Assembly (NCBI GenBank): GCA_039819285.1
Contig: JBCBSH010000074.1
Location: 1-18,867 of the forward strand
DNA from: JANQGH01 sp039819285
GTDB taxonomy: Bacteria > Pseudomonadota > Alphaproteobacteria > DSM-16000 > Inquilinaceae
Reading direction: 5' to 3'
DNA length: 18,867 nucleotides
Below the pieces are notes generated by a model. The model was not told the origin of the DNA. It worked only from the letters and a program-made list of their open reading frames with translations, and did no database searches. Made by a program: the position numbers and the translations under genes. The stretch's first letter is position 1. Each line of letters begins with the position of its first letter. Shown in pieces: positions 7,001-13,291 of this stretch.

Positions 7001-9602
7001 TGAGGTTACTAGGCCAGCGGTCACCGGGTCGCACACCACGGGCGGCCCAGATGGCTTGGATCAAACCGTCTCCCTGGACTTCCAACGGCTGACCTACCAA
7101 ACCGATGAGCTAACTCAGGAGGGTCAGATTGTTCCGGGGCAGGTGTTCGCCTCGGGGCCGCTGGAACCGGACCAAAGGGACGCGCTGGACACGCCGGACA
7201 GCGCGACAGGCAAGAGCCCGGTCTACGTTCTTCGCATCGACGACGATACCTGGATCGAGCTCGACTCGTATGATCTGTCGCTGCCGCCCACAGCGAGTTC
7301 GACGGGGCGGCTAAGCCTGACGCGGCAACCGGACGGGCAAAGCGCCAAGCTCGCGGCGCAGCTTGAAGGAAACCTGACCACCTTCGACCTTGAAGTGTGG
7401 CAGGTCGGAATAAGCGATCGAACACCGATCGCCAGCTTCGAGTTGGGCTTCGCCCAGATCCTGTCGGTCGAGCAGTCGGGCGGCATCGAGAGCGCGGCAA
7501 TCGAGTTCGGCACGTTTGCCGAAGCGTTTGACGCCGATGGGGATGGGGAAGCCGATTTCACGTTTGAAACGGGGGCTACCCCTGGAGCGGGATTGGCCGC
7601 CTCCGTGGCCGGGTTCGACTGGCCGGGCCCCGACGAAACGTCGCAGCCCCCTGCCCCACTTACCTTCTACTTAAAGCTCGGCGATGGCGCGCACGACACT
7701 TCCTTCATCACAACGGAAGGATGGATCGAGGTAGACGCCTACGATCTCGGCCTGTCGATACCGGCGATCCCAATAGGCCGGGGGCCACCGCCACCCGTTG
7801 GATTCTCTGGTCTTGCACTCGATTTGGCCGACGCCACGCTCGACGTTTCGGATATCTACGGGTTGCTGCTGAACGGTGGTATGACCGACGCCGCACTGGT
7901 GGGGATTTCAACGGATGGTCAAGGCGAGACCACCGAGTTCTTCCGGCTGGGGCTCACCAGGGCGATCGTCGATGCCGCCTCGGAAACAGTTGGGCAAACA
8001 GGTTTCGACTATCGGCTGACGCTGCAATTGCAAGAGGATGTCGATGGCTCCGGCCTCACATGGGAAACCACAGCGCTCGACCCGGACGGCAATCCGCTGC
8101 CGGCAGAGGTCTTCGATCCCGACGAGATCACTCAGCGGGATGCAATACCGCCCCTTGAAGGCGAATCCGGCACTGGCGGTGACGGGCTGGTCTATGTCAT
8201 GCGGCTGGACAACGGCGCTTGGGTTGAGATCGACGGGTTTTCGTTCGGCGCGGATGCCGGCGACCCCGCGAGGCCGAACGCGCTGATCATAGACCGTGCC
8301 TCCGACGCGTTTAGCGCCGCACTTGCCGCCGACGCGACGGAGGGCCTTGAGCAAGGCCTGCTGGAGATCGAGGTCTGGCGCGTTGATCAAGGCGGCTCTC
8401 AAGAGGTGGCCAGCTACGACTTCCGAAAGGTCCTGGCATCCGACTATGTCGCGACCGGGGATGGTGCGGAGCGGCTTGTTTTCGCGGTCAACGAGTTCAC
8501 CCAGACCACCAGATCGATCGACCCGACGAGCTCGCGAACGGAAACGGTGTCCTGGGACTTCGCCGGCGGCCGGCCCCTTGGCGGCGGACAGGCCAGTTTC
8601 GATTGGGACCAGTCGCTCGCGGCCGGAACCTTCGGCGGTAGCCTGAGCTATTTCCTCTACGTCGGCGACGCCACCGCGGGATTACCCGTCAATGGTGACT
8701 ATGATCTGGATCCCGATTGGGTCGCGATCGACGATTTCTCGTTCGATGTCGGGCGCAACATCGAGTTCGCGCGCGGGGACGGCCAGTCCGTGATAGAAGC
8801 CGCAAGGTCGGGCGGCCTGTCGGTCAATGTCGACAGCGATGCCTTCGACTTCTCGCGTCTTGATGCAAGGCAGTTCAACGGAACGCTGAGTGACGTAACA
8901 CTGGCCGGCGTCGCCCAAACCGAACCGGACGGGCCGGATGTCGTCCTGTTCAAGATCGACCTTGACGATGCCTACATCGCCGAGTCGTCGACCAAGGCCG
9001 ATGTCGGCGGGTTGGACCAGGTCCTGACCTTCTTTAGCAATCAGATCTCCGTGGCTACACGATCGGCCGTCGGCGGTGTCGAAACAAACACGGCGTTCGA
9101 CGATTATGGAGTGTCCGATCCCGCTGCCCCGCTGCAGGTCGGCGACGAACCGTCCAACGGTGATGAACTGATCTACGTGTTCAAGTACGGCGATGCGGAT
9201 TGGGAAACGCTCGACAGTTTCGCGTTTGGCGCGTCGACGTCCGTGTCAACGTCTTCATCTGTCGCCACGACGCGCGGGCTGACGGTCACGCGCGCAAGCG
9301 ACGACCTGAGCGCCCTATTCGCCCGGCACGCGGCCCTGGGCGACGATCCAGAACTTCTCGATGTCGAGGTCTGGCGGCTGGAGAACGGTGAATACGTCCC
9401 GGTCGCCAACTTCACCTTCGACGGTACGTTGGTCGAAGACTTCGTTCTGAACGGCGACGGCACCGAGACCATCCAGTTCGAGTTCACAGAGTTCGCCAAT
9501 GATTTCGTCTCCGGCGAGCCGGATGAACGGCCCGGCTTCGATTGGGACATCATCGACGACGCTTCGGCAGACGACGTTCCGAACGATTTCGATTGGATGT
9601 AG
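4047..9602 (+). CDS. Giant RTX/cadherin-domain protein with six Hcp-like domains
   Basis: This is an acidic 1851-residue protein, presumably extracellular. The layout is RTX nonapeptide repeats (about 49-118) with a cap region to about 173, a VCBS/cadherin-like domain (175-286) and an Ala/Gly-rich helical region opened by GYVSGATVFADADGDG (288-548). A degenerate second RTX unit with a related cap (585-667) and two cadherin-like repeats (670-870) follow. Three tandem modules (875-1192, 1205-1520, 1533-1833) end the chain, each with two Hcp-like domains and a closing FDW. The first such domain shows YFLKIEGLDRGNSTD, GWIEVDAFAFG and HTTGGPDGLDQTVSLDFQRLTY, in the same order as the matching elements of type VI Hcp proteins. 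No N-terminal signal peptide is visible, so type I secretion is likely; no transporter for it is present. The ATG at 4047 is preferred over a TTG at 4011 because a GGGGG element precedes it. The MFS pair downstream is on the same strand. Function is unknown: adhesin, matrix protein or a surface assembly are all possible. Confidence 0.85.
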   Translation: MPRFWKNSFWRGDKQAESIWSSQVDSSADYRISDAGQWRFGGWRADEIVGTDGNDWLFGLWGNDRLIGGAGNDRVFGGSGNDEIEGNEGNDLLSGGSGNDHLSGGAGTDLLLGGRGDDTAHFQSTFDDYAISRIGPVWRVEHVGGDGADGTDFLAGVERLLFADGFEVFLDDRNTVPFGVADQARVDEAETIDKAAVDGLLANDTDFNGDALTVGSVEGSAANVGIEIALPSGALLTVNEDGSYSYDPNGVFDDLGDGDEATDSFVYRASDGQGLSTPVTVEIMITGSVALTQGAAIDGYVSGATVFADADGDGQQDQGEASAVTDASGNFVLADPEGQLVLSGGIDVSTGLPFFGQLRAPAGSTVVTPLTTLIVVLMELGLSQQGAAARIVEAFGLGDAGDLTGFDPIAAALSGDPGQSATGISAQSVAVQAQNTIQQVAALLNGAGLEPGQAQIAALDALAGALAKTTGPIDLSDPSVIAAIVNAASSGGPLSEETLAGAASVIAETNGATQTAAQNPADAASALEEIAQVQIVVQTGAAPALAEAGGADDSSAAEENFTGQALEDAVDDAADDVGDVDGGTTGSDLPETFAGTDKNDFVDGRGGADVFDLRAYSKLGYEITIGQNGAPTIIKDIDPGDGDTGTDTLVNVEMAFFADARVFLDGSNSAPVLTDRISAVAPENQIGTGQRFTVVDPDGDDISYSLSGGADKDLFDIDPSTGFVTFKTAPDFEAPEDADGDNNYEIVIRASDAFDFIEFDGSVSVENVNEAPVFTSQGFVAIAENETAPAYMPAALDPDGQPVKLSLLGGPDASLFLFDAVTEELRFRRPPDFEAPRDANGDNIYEVTIGADDGSAVSTQNVQVRVENTPGDEPLTYFLKIEGLDRGNSTDPDYPAGEGWIEVDAFAFGVNGDITVTPGETDVEIGQRELSNLTINFGATGFDMARLDANLVSGAPLGDAILVGISSEAVGPNGEPPSNRELVRIEVTRPAVTGSHTTGGPDGLDQTVSLDFQRLTYQTDELTQEGQIVPGQVFASGPLEPDQRDALDTPDSATGKSPVYVLRIDDDTWIELDSYDLSLPPTASSTGRLSLTRQPDGQSAKLAAQLEGNLTTFDLEVWQVGISDRTPIASFELGFAQILSVEQSGGIESAAIEFGTFAEAFDADGDGEADFTFETGATPGAGLAASVAGFDWPGPDETSQPPAPLTFYLKLGDGAHDTSFITTEGWIEVDAYDLGLSIPAIPIGRGPPPPVGFSGLALDLADATLDVSDIYGLLLNGGMTDAALVGISTDGQGETTEFFRLGLTRAIVDAASETVGQTGFDYRLTLQLQEDVDGSGLTWETTALDPDGNPLPAEVFDPDEITQRDAIPPLEGESGTGGDGLVYVMRLDNGAWVEIDGFSFGADAGDPARPNALIIDRASDAFSAALAADATEGLEQGLLEIEVWRVDQGGSQEVASYDFRKVLASDYVATGDGAERLVFAVNEFTQTTRSIDPTSSRTETVSWDFAGGRPLGGGQASFDWDQSLAAGTFGGSLSYFLYVGDATAGLPVNGDYDLDPDWVAIDDFSFDVGRNIEFARGDGQSVIEAARSGGLSVNVDSDAFDFSRLDARQFNGTLSDVTLAGVAQTEPDGPDVVLFKIDLDDAYIAESSTKADVGGLDQVLTFFSNQISVATRSAVGGVETNTAFDDYGVSDPAAPLQVGDEPSNGDELIYVFKYGDADWETLDSFAFGASTSVSTSSSVATTRGLTVTRASDDLSALFARHAALGDDPELLDVEVWRLENGEYVPVANFTFDGTLVEDFVLNGDGTETIQFEFTEFANDFVSGEPDERPGFDWDIIDDASADDVPNDFDWM
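4191..4400 (+). repeat. RTX (hemolysin-type) calcium-binding nonapeptide repeats
   Basis: Residues 49-118 of the giant protein contain about seven consecutive GGxGxDxLx-type units, including GTDGNDWLFG, GGAGNDRVFG, GGSGNDEIEG, GGSGNDHLSG and GGAGTDLLLG. In the RTX family such units bind calcium and fold into a parallel beta-roll outside the cell. Their N-terminal position is unusual, since RTX blocks generally lie close to the C-terminal secretion signal. Confidence 0.92.
4908..5690 (+). other. SdrD/CnaB-like calcium-loop segment followed by an Ala-rich helical domain (part of the giant protein)
   Basis: Residues 288-548 start with IDGYVSGATVF and ADADGDGQQDQGEAS, which resembles the acidic calcium loop of SD-repeat B (CnaB-like) domains. 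The stretch TVVTPLTTLIVVLM follows. The rest (about 390-548) is rich in Ala, Gln and Gly without RTX or cadherin motifs and looks mainly helical. I recognise this combination only as a recurring element of large bacterial surface proteins; its function is not clear. Confidence 0.5.
5799..6047 (+). repeat. Second, degenerate RTX unit with duplicated cap (part of the giant protein)
   Basis: Residues 585-667 hold GSDLPETFAGTDKNDFVDGR and GGADVFDLR, a shortened RTX-like unit. After it comes a cap with GDGDTGTDTLVNVEMAFFAD and ARVFLDGSNSAP. This parallels the cap behind the first RTX block (GGDGADGTDFLAGVERLLFA, FEVFLDDRNTVP), so the two RTX-plus-cap units look like diverged duplicates. Confidence 0.65.
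6054..6656 (+). repeat. Two tandem cadherin-like repeats (part of the giant protein)
   Basis: Residues about 670-870 contain two similar units of about 100 residues. Both show a DPDG turn, then PDFEAP followed by DADGDNNYEIVI in the first and DANGDNIYEVTI in the second, the DxDGDNxYE calcium-binding hallmark. The joint between them is VENVNEAPVF, a typical cadherin-repeat linker. They would form a rigid calcium-stiffened stalk before the Hcp-like half. Confidence 0.8.
6669..7622 (+). repeat. Hcp-like module 1 (domains A1 and B1, closing FDW)
   Basis: Residues 875-1192. A1 (875-1020) has YFLKIEGLDRGNSTD, GWIEVDAFAFG, GAPLGDAILVGIS, a charged strand and TTGGPDGLDQTVSLDFQRL. These match in order the beta-barrel elements of Hcp, including the loop-plus-strand corresponding to STGGSGGEDRLTENVTLNF in Pseudomonas Hcp1. 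B1 (1057-1163) is shorter and more divergent, with YVLRIDDDTWIELDSYDL, GRLSLTRQPDG, FDLEVWQVG and SAAIEFGTF. FDW at 7614-7622 closes the module, resembling the GW[ND] motif near the Hcp C-terminus. A1 is a firm similarity; B1 is supported by internal repetition. Confidence 0.72.
7659..8606 (+). repeat. Hcp-like module 2 (domains A2 and B2, closing FDW)
   Basis: Residues 1205-1520. A2 (1205-1333) has FYLKLGDGAHDTSF, GWIEVDAYDLG, MTDAALVGIS and FFRLGLTRAIV. B2 (1381-1488) has YVMRLDNGAWVEIDGFSFG, LIIDRASDAF, LEIEVWRVD and ERLVFAVNEF. FDW lies at 8598-8606. The linker between A2 and B2 contains ITQRDAIPP, echoing PDQRDALDT in module 1. Its start is 990 bases after that of module 1, a near-constant period. 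Confidence 0.68.
8643..9545 (+). repeat. Hcp-like module 3 (domains A3 and B3, closing FDW)
   Basis: Residues 1533-1833. A3 (1533-1673) has YFLYVGDATAG, DWVAIDDFSFD, LSDVTLAGVA and DVGGLDQVLTFF. B3 (1707-1820) has YVFKYGDADWETLDSFAFG, GLTVTRASDDL, LDVEVWRLE and ETIQFEFTEF. FDW is at 9537-9545 and a final FDW at 9588-9596 stands one residue before the end of the protein. The acidic tail between them (DIIDDASADDVPND) may be a type I secretion signal; this is inference. Confidence 0.68.
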
Positions 9603-9714
9603 CCGACCGACTTAAGCCGTGCTGCGGTAGGGGCGCCCTCCGCTTTGGGTTTGCGCCCTGGCCCGTTCTGTGCGACGCGTTCTGCCTTGAGTTGCGGAAC
9701 AGAGGTCGCCGCCC

Positions 9715-10956
9715 ATGCGAATGGCGAACATCGCGTTGCTGATGGTGGTCGTGCTGGACGTCATGGGCCAGGGGCTGCTGTTTCCGATCGTCAACAATCT
9801 GATCATGGACCCTTCCATGGGGTTCATGCCGCAAGACACCCCCGTCGGCGCGCGCCAGTTCGGCTACGGCCTGGTGATCGGCACCTTCTTTCTGTTCTGG
9901 TTTCTGGGCGCGGCCTACATCTCCAAGGTGTCCGACTATATCGGCCGCAAGCAGGGCATCATGATCTGCCTGTCCGGTGCGCTGGCCGGCTACGTCTTGA
10001 CCATCCTGGCCCTGGTCTTCCAGAGCTTCATCCTGCTGCTGATCGGCCGCGCTGTGTCAGGCTTTACCGCCGGCAACCAACCCATCGCCCAGGCGGCTCT
10101 CGTCGATATCAGCGAGAGTGACGAGCAGCGCACGCGCTACATGGGCTTGATCATCGTCGCCATGGCCATCGGTCTTGTGATCGGGCCGGTCATCGGCGGC
10201 GTCTTGTCCGACAGTTCGCTGATCGGCGCCATCGCCTCGCTGGAACTGCCCTTCTATGTTGCATGCGCCCTGATCGTCCTGAACATCATTCTGATCGCGA
10301 TCTATTTCCATAACGTCAATTTCACCCGGCGCAAGCTGAAGTTCCGGCCTATCGAAATCTTCCTGACCCTGTGGCAAGCGGGACACCGGCCGAATGTGGC
10401 CAAGGTGTCGATCGTGTTCTTTTTTCAGCAGTTCGGGATCGTCAGCTTTTACGTCTTCATGGACAATTACTTCTACAGCCGGTTCCAGTTCGACATCTTT
10501 GAAAACAGCCTGGCCATGCTCGTGCTGGGCGTCACCATGGCCGTGTTCAGCGGCTTCATGGTCGGGCCGATCAGCAAGCGCGCCCGCAAGACCAGCGTCG
10601 CCTTCGCCTGCATCACCATCATGGCGCTGGCGGAGGTGTTGTTCATCATCAACGATTCACCGATCTTCGCCTATGTCACGATCGTGCCCTTGATCGCCGC
10701 CTTCGGCATTACCTACCCGACCATGCTGACCCTGTTCTCCGCCTGCGTCGATCAGACCGAACAGGGCTGGGTGATGGGCGTTTCGGTTGCCGTGTTCACC
10801 CTTGCGGCCGGCATCATCTCGATCGCCGGCGGGCCGTTGATGGCGATCGATATCCGCCTGCCGTTCTTCGTCTCGATCTGCAGTTTCGTGGTCGCCCTGG
10901 GCCTGATCGGTCTCTTGTGGCGAGGCGCGGACGTGCAGAAGCTGAACGCGGGCTGA
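9715..10956 (+). CDS. MFS transporter (DHA1/TetA-like), first of a tandem pair
   Basis: This 413-residue inner-membrane protein belongs to the major facilitator superfamily. Hydrophobic segments cover nearly its whole length, consistent with 12 helices. Motif A is at 72-82 (SDYIGRKQG) in the loop between helices 2 and 3. GRAVSGFTAGNQPIAQA at about 111-127 is the family-conserved helix-4 region. An AGAGG-like RBS (AGAGG at 9701-9705) precedes the ATG. It starts 112 bases after the giant gene and aligns without gaps to the next gene through at least its first 135 residues. Drug or metabolite efflux is the family norm, but the substrate cannot be read from sequence. Context with the giant exported protein might mean co-regulation or simple neighbourhood. 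Confidence 0.88.
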   Translation: MRMANIALLMVVVLDVMGQGLLFPIVNNLIMDPSMGFMPQDTPVGARQFGYGLVIGTFFLFWFLGAAYISKVSDYIGRKQGIMICLSGALAGYVLTILALVFQSFILLLIGRAVSGFTAGNQPIAQAALVDISESDEQRTRYMGLIIVAMAIGLVIGPVIGGVLSDSSLIGAIASLELPFYVACALIVLNIILIAIYFHNVNFTRRKLKFRPIEIFLTLWQAGHRPNVAKVSIVFFFQQFGIVSFYVFMDNYFYSRFQFDIFENSLAMLVLGVTMAVFSGFMVGPISKRARKTSVAFACITIMALAEVLFIINDSPIFAYVTIVPLIAAFGITYPTMLTLFSACVDQTEQGWVMGVSVAVFTLAAGIISIAGGPLMAIDIRLPFFVSICSFVVALGLIGLLWRGADVQKLNAG

Positions 10957-11068
10957 TACAACCCAATCAATACGCGCCCCGCCGGTCGCAGTCGCAAATT
11001 GGGGTTTTCAAGCCGCGACCCATGTGCGACGCCTTGAACGCGCGGGGTCAACCTGGGATTCGCCGACC

Positions 11069-12310
11069 ATGAAGATCGGAACAATCGCGCTGTACATGGT
11101 GATCATGCTGGACGTCATGGGCCAAGGGCTTGTGATCCCGGTTCTGACCACCCTCTTGCTGGACCCGAGCCAGACGCTCCTGGACACCAGCACGTCGACA
11201 GGCACGCGCGAGCTGTACTTCGGCATCACGATGGGCGTGTTCTTCCTCAGCTGGTTCCTGGGTGCGGCTTACATTTCCAAACTTTCGGACTTCATCGGCC
11301 GCAAGCAAGGGCTGTTGATCTGCCTGGGCGGCGCGTTCCTTGGCTACGTTCTGACCGTCGTCGCCCTCTATCTGAGTAGTTTTGTGCTGTTGCTGGTGGC
11401 GCGCATCATCACGGGTTTCACCGCCGGCAACCAGCCGATCGCCCAAGCCGCCTTTGTCGACGAAAGCACCAGTCCCGAGCAGAAGACGAGGCTGATGGGC
11501 TATGTCATCGTCGCGGTCAGCGTGGGCCTTTTGATCGGCCCGTTGCTGGGCGGACTGCTGACCAATGAGGCTCTTTTGGGCAACCTGGCCTCGATCCAGG
11601 CGCCATTTTACGCCGCCGGCATTCTGGTGCTCGTGAACCTCATGCTGGTCGTCATTTTCTACCAAAACGTCAAATTCGAACGCCGGCCGATCAAAATCAA
11701 AATCACAGATGTCTTCCTAACGCTCTGGCACGCCGCCAAGCGGCCCGTCGTCCTCCGCCTGGCGCTGGTATTCTTCTGCTCGCAACTGTCGCTCAACACG
11801 TTCTTCGTCTTCCTGGACAATTTCCTCTATAGCCGCTTTCAGTTTGACACCACGCAGAACAGCATCATTCTGATCGTGTTCGGCATTGGGATGGCGGCAT
11901 CGGGCGCATTCCTGGTGGGTCCACTCGACCGCCGTTTTGCGAAGAAGAGCATCATCTACGCCACGCTATTCGTCATGGGGCTGGGGCTGCTGATCGTCAT
12001 GGTCAACCCCACCGGCGCCCTGTCCTATGTCGCCATCCTGCCTTTCGTGGTCGCGTTCGGGATCAACTATCCGCTGATGTTGAGCCTATTCTCCGCAAGC
12101 GTGGATGAAAATGAGCAGGGCTGGGTCATGGGTGTGACGGTGGCGCTGTACACGCTGGGCGCCGGGATCATCTCGTTCCTGGGCGGCCAGTTGATGGCCA
12201 TCAGCATCTACCTGCCCTATTCCGTGGCGCTTGGTGCCGTTGTGATCGCGATGATCCTGATCTTCACCCTGTGGCGCGGCGAGAGGTTCCGGGCCTTGGA
12301 CCCGCGTTGA
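11069..12310 (+). CDS. MFS transporter (DHA1/TetA-like), second of a tandem pair
   Basis: This is a paralogue of the preceding gene with the same length, 413 residues. The opening MKIGTIALYMVIMLDVMGQG corresponds position by position to MRMANIALLMVVVLDVMGQG of the first copy. This is why I place the start at the ATG at 11069 and not at an in-frame ATG at 11024. Motif A (SDFIGRKQG) and ITGFTAGNQPIAQAAF occur at the same residue numbers. The copies differ mainly in loops and in the second half, so the duplication is old. The 112-base spacer to the first copy contains no strong terminator, so co-transcription is possible. It converges on the methyltransferase gene with only 16 bases between stops. 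The substrate is unknown. Confidence 0.88.
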   Translation: MKIGTIALYMVIMLDVMGQGLVIPVLTTLLLDPSQTLLDTSTSTGTRELYFGITMGVFFLSWFLGAAYISKLSDFIGRKQGLLICLGGAFLGYVLTVVALYLSSFVLLLVARIITGFTAGNQPIAQAAFVDESTSPEQKTRLMGYVIVAVSVGLLIGPLLGGLLTNEALLGNLASIQAPFYAAGILVLVNLMLVVIFYQNVKFERRPIKIKITDVFLTLWHAAKRPVVLRLALVFFCSQLSLNTFFVFLDNFLYSRFQFDTTQNSIILIVFGIGMAASGAFLVGPLDRRFAKKSIIYATLFVMGLGLLIVMVNPTGALSYVAILPFVVAFGINYPLMLSLFSASVDENEQGWVMGVTVALYTLGAGIISFLGGQLMAISIYLPYSVALGAVVIAMILIFTLWRGERFRALDPR

Positions 12311-12326
12311 GGTCGCCGAGGGACGG

Positions 12327-13232
12327 CTAGATCAACCCTTTTGACGGCAGGCCGCGATAGATGACCAGGTGATCAATCACTTCAGTCAGAGGGCGGTTTC
12401 GCAACCAGAGTGTCTCCAGCACATAGCGCGTAATCTGGCGGCGCTGGTCGACGCTGAACGGATGGACGCTTGGATACAGCAGAACCATCCACACGGGCGC
12501 CATATAGGCGGCGAAGTCGCCAACGAAGAAACTGACTTCGCTGGTCTTGGACAAGATCTCGGCGTCCGCAAGGTGGGTGTCGTCGCAAAGCTGTGCCTTG
12601 AGCGAGCCCAAACCCTGGTCATTCACGTGGCCGAAGTACTTTTCGGTGAAATGGTTGTAGAGCCAGTTGTTCGATCCCTCGCCATGCGCCGCCGGCGACA
12701 TCAATGCGATATGGATCGCGCCCGTCGGCGCCAGCATTGTCCGATACAGCGTCTCAACAATCGGTCGCCATTGGCTGGGCGGGCTGTAATAGAGCGAGTG
12801 ATGCAGCGTAATCAGGTCAAACTGCCGACCGCCGAGCTTGGACTGCAAGACCGCCTCCGCCGCCTCACCGTTGAGGAAATCGGCGGCATAGTCACCTTGC
12901 ACCGTCTCGACGCCTTCAATCATCTGGCGCCCCACCCGCTCGCTCACCGCGTCCAAGGCCCCTTGGTCCAGATCATACAGCCAAATGCCACCCTCGAACG
13001 TGGCCTGCAAAAGCCTGAATTGGGGTTCGTTGCCGCAGCCGATCGACAGCGCGCGCAACGGGCGCGACAGCGGCGCATGCTGGCTCAAGGTCCGAATAAC
13101 CCGCGCCAGTGTCCGGGCAACGTCGGCCTTCTCGTTGCTGTGTCGCGCCCAGATCCGGTTGGCACTGAAAACGGGGGACGACGCGACCGACATGCCCTGT
13201 TCGATCAACGCCTCGATGGTGGTTTCAAGCAT
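12327..13232 (-). CDS. Class I SAM-dependent methyltransferase
   Basis: This 301-residue cytosolic protein has a Rossmann-like methyltransferase core. Motif I is ALSIGCGNEP at 61-70, the acidic residue that would bind the ribose of SAM is D87 in LYDLDQGALD, and FDLITLHHSLYYSP at 138-151 is the motif IV/V region. The substrate-binding C-terminal half is not recognisable. The start has a GAGG element about ten bases upstream. It lies 59 bases downstream of a glycosyltransferase gene on the same strand, so it may methylate a glycan or a glycosylated product; that is inference from position only. Confidence 0.78.
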   Translation of the reverse strand: MLETTIEALIEQGMSVASSPVFSANRIWARHSNEKADVARTLARVIRTLSQHAPLSRPLRALSIGCGNEPQFRLLQATFEGGIWLYDLDQGALDAVSERVGRQMIEGVETVQGDYAADFLNGEAAEAVLQSKLGGRQFDLITLHHSLYYSPPSQWRPIVETLYRTMLAPTGAIHIALMSPAAHGEGSNNWLYNHFTEKYFGHVNDQGLGSLKAQLCDDTHLADAEILSKTSEVSFFVGDFAAYMAPVWMVLLYPSVHPFSVDQRRQITRYVLETLWLRNRPLTEVIDHLVIYRGLPSKGLI

Positions 13233-13291
13233 CGGGAAGGCCTCAATGGAGTTGATTGACGCTGGCGGCGCAGAACCGAGTCCCTCGCCGA

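Noticed and set aside
6669..9545. A complete type VI secretion locus
   Set aside because: Only Hcp-like domains are visible. No sheath, baseplate, VgrG, ClpV or membrane-complex gene is in the window, so calling a type VI system is not supported.
9631..9658. GGGCGC / GCGCCC inverted repeat after the giant gene
   Set aside because: Only six pairs with a 16-base loop and no T-tract; could easily occur by chance in GC-rich DNA.
10960..11008. Inverted repeat AACCCAAT / ATTGGGGTT followed by TTTT between the MFS genes
   Set aside because: The stem has an extra base and a loop of about 30 bases, so it is too weak to call as a terminator.
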